A DNA stretch of 64,000 nucleotides, taken from NCBI GenBank assembly GCA_018340375.1, contig JAFFJZ010000004.1, positions 32,524,001 through 32,588,000 on the forward strand, in the 5' to 3' direction. Below the pieces are notes generated by a model. The model was not told where the DNA came from and did not search any database. It saw nothing but the letters and a program-made list of their open reading frames with translations. Positions 63,826-64,000 of this stretch are shown piece after piece. The number at the start of each line of letters is the position of its first letter. The stretch's first letter is position 1. The stretch is from Gonatopus flavifemur. Lineage: Eukaryota > Arthropoda > Insecta > Hymenoptera > Dryinidae. The translations under genes were made by a program, and so were the position numbers.

Positions 63826-64000
63826 TCACAAAAACAGTTTACGCCATTGTGAGGAACAGAAAAAAAGCCACGAAAAACAATATCGAAAATAATTTCATCA
63901 AAAAATGTAGTTTAAGAAATTATATCTTCAAAAGAGTTGATTAAACGCAATCTGTGAATTTTGGACCCCTGTAGTTTGATAACCAGAGCTACCAGAGCAA
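63826..64000. other. Flanking sequence, no feature
   Basis: AT-rich sequence beyond the transposon end, with no recognisable motif. Confidence 0.4.

Overview
This is a repeat-dominated window from an animal nuclear genome, almost certainly an insect. The transposon content (mariner, hAT, Polinton, Gypsy-like LTR elements, non-LTR retrotransposons, TA- and TTAA-flanked MITEs), spliced host exons and AATAAA signals all fit this. I cannot name the order or species. There is no bacterial-style gene organisation, rRNA or CRISPR array.

Host genes are scarce. The one I recognise is the 3' end of an insect secreted CUB-domain-family gene on the + strand. Its penultimate exon (7704-7952) and last exon (17902-18023) join in matching phase across an intron of about 9.95 kb. 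That intron is filled by an inverted-duplication DNA transposon (9310-17471). A second candidate gene is a small spliced-looking ORF (58439-58905) with a CxxC..CxxC zinc-ribbon-like motif, sitting between two fields of short DNA/RNA hairpins.

Layout: 0.6-7.2 kb holds foldback/MITE-type inverted repeats. 7.2-18.5 kb is the CUB gene plus the intronic transposon. 19.4-22.2 kb has a mariner relic and a 5'-truncated LINE, followed by a 1.46-kb near-perfect palindrome (22.2-23.7 kb). 25.3-30.5 kb has two head-to-head relics of the same transposase family as in the CUB intron, split by a complete-length mariner. 30.7-33.7 kb is a decayed Polinton/Maverick (protease, unknown ORF, capsid, integrase and packaging-ATPase fragments). 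34.6-35.7 kb is a LINE relic into which an LTR retrotransposon (LTR 35725-36257, tRNA-Lys-type PBS) has apparently inserted. That retrotransposon is itself interrupted by a Tc1-like element, several MITEs and an 11-kb hAT element (42077-53056) that carries further nested elements. 54.1-57.0 kb is a second LTR retroelement (gag/protease, minus strand) interrupted by a tandem array with hammerhead-ribozyme-like cores. 57.4-60.0 kb contains the hairpin fields and the zinc-ribbon ORF. 60.5-63.8 kb is a complete long-TIR transposon encoding a more intact cousin of the intronic transposase.

The two observations I consider most worth following are: (1) the hairpin series at 57.4-58.26 kb, in which stem sequences change while a seven-base loop (ACTCGCG, ACACGCG or ACTCGTG) stays constant; and (2) a poorly described D-D-E-type transposase family seen in three elements, each with inverted copies of its zinc-binding first exon around a shared central segment. 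In two of these elements the termini are arrays of about 120-bp repeats, each centred on a YY1/Pho-like AATATGGCGGC motif.
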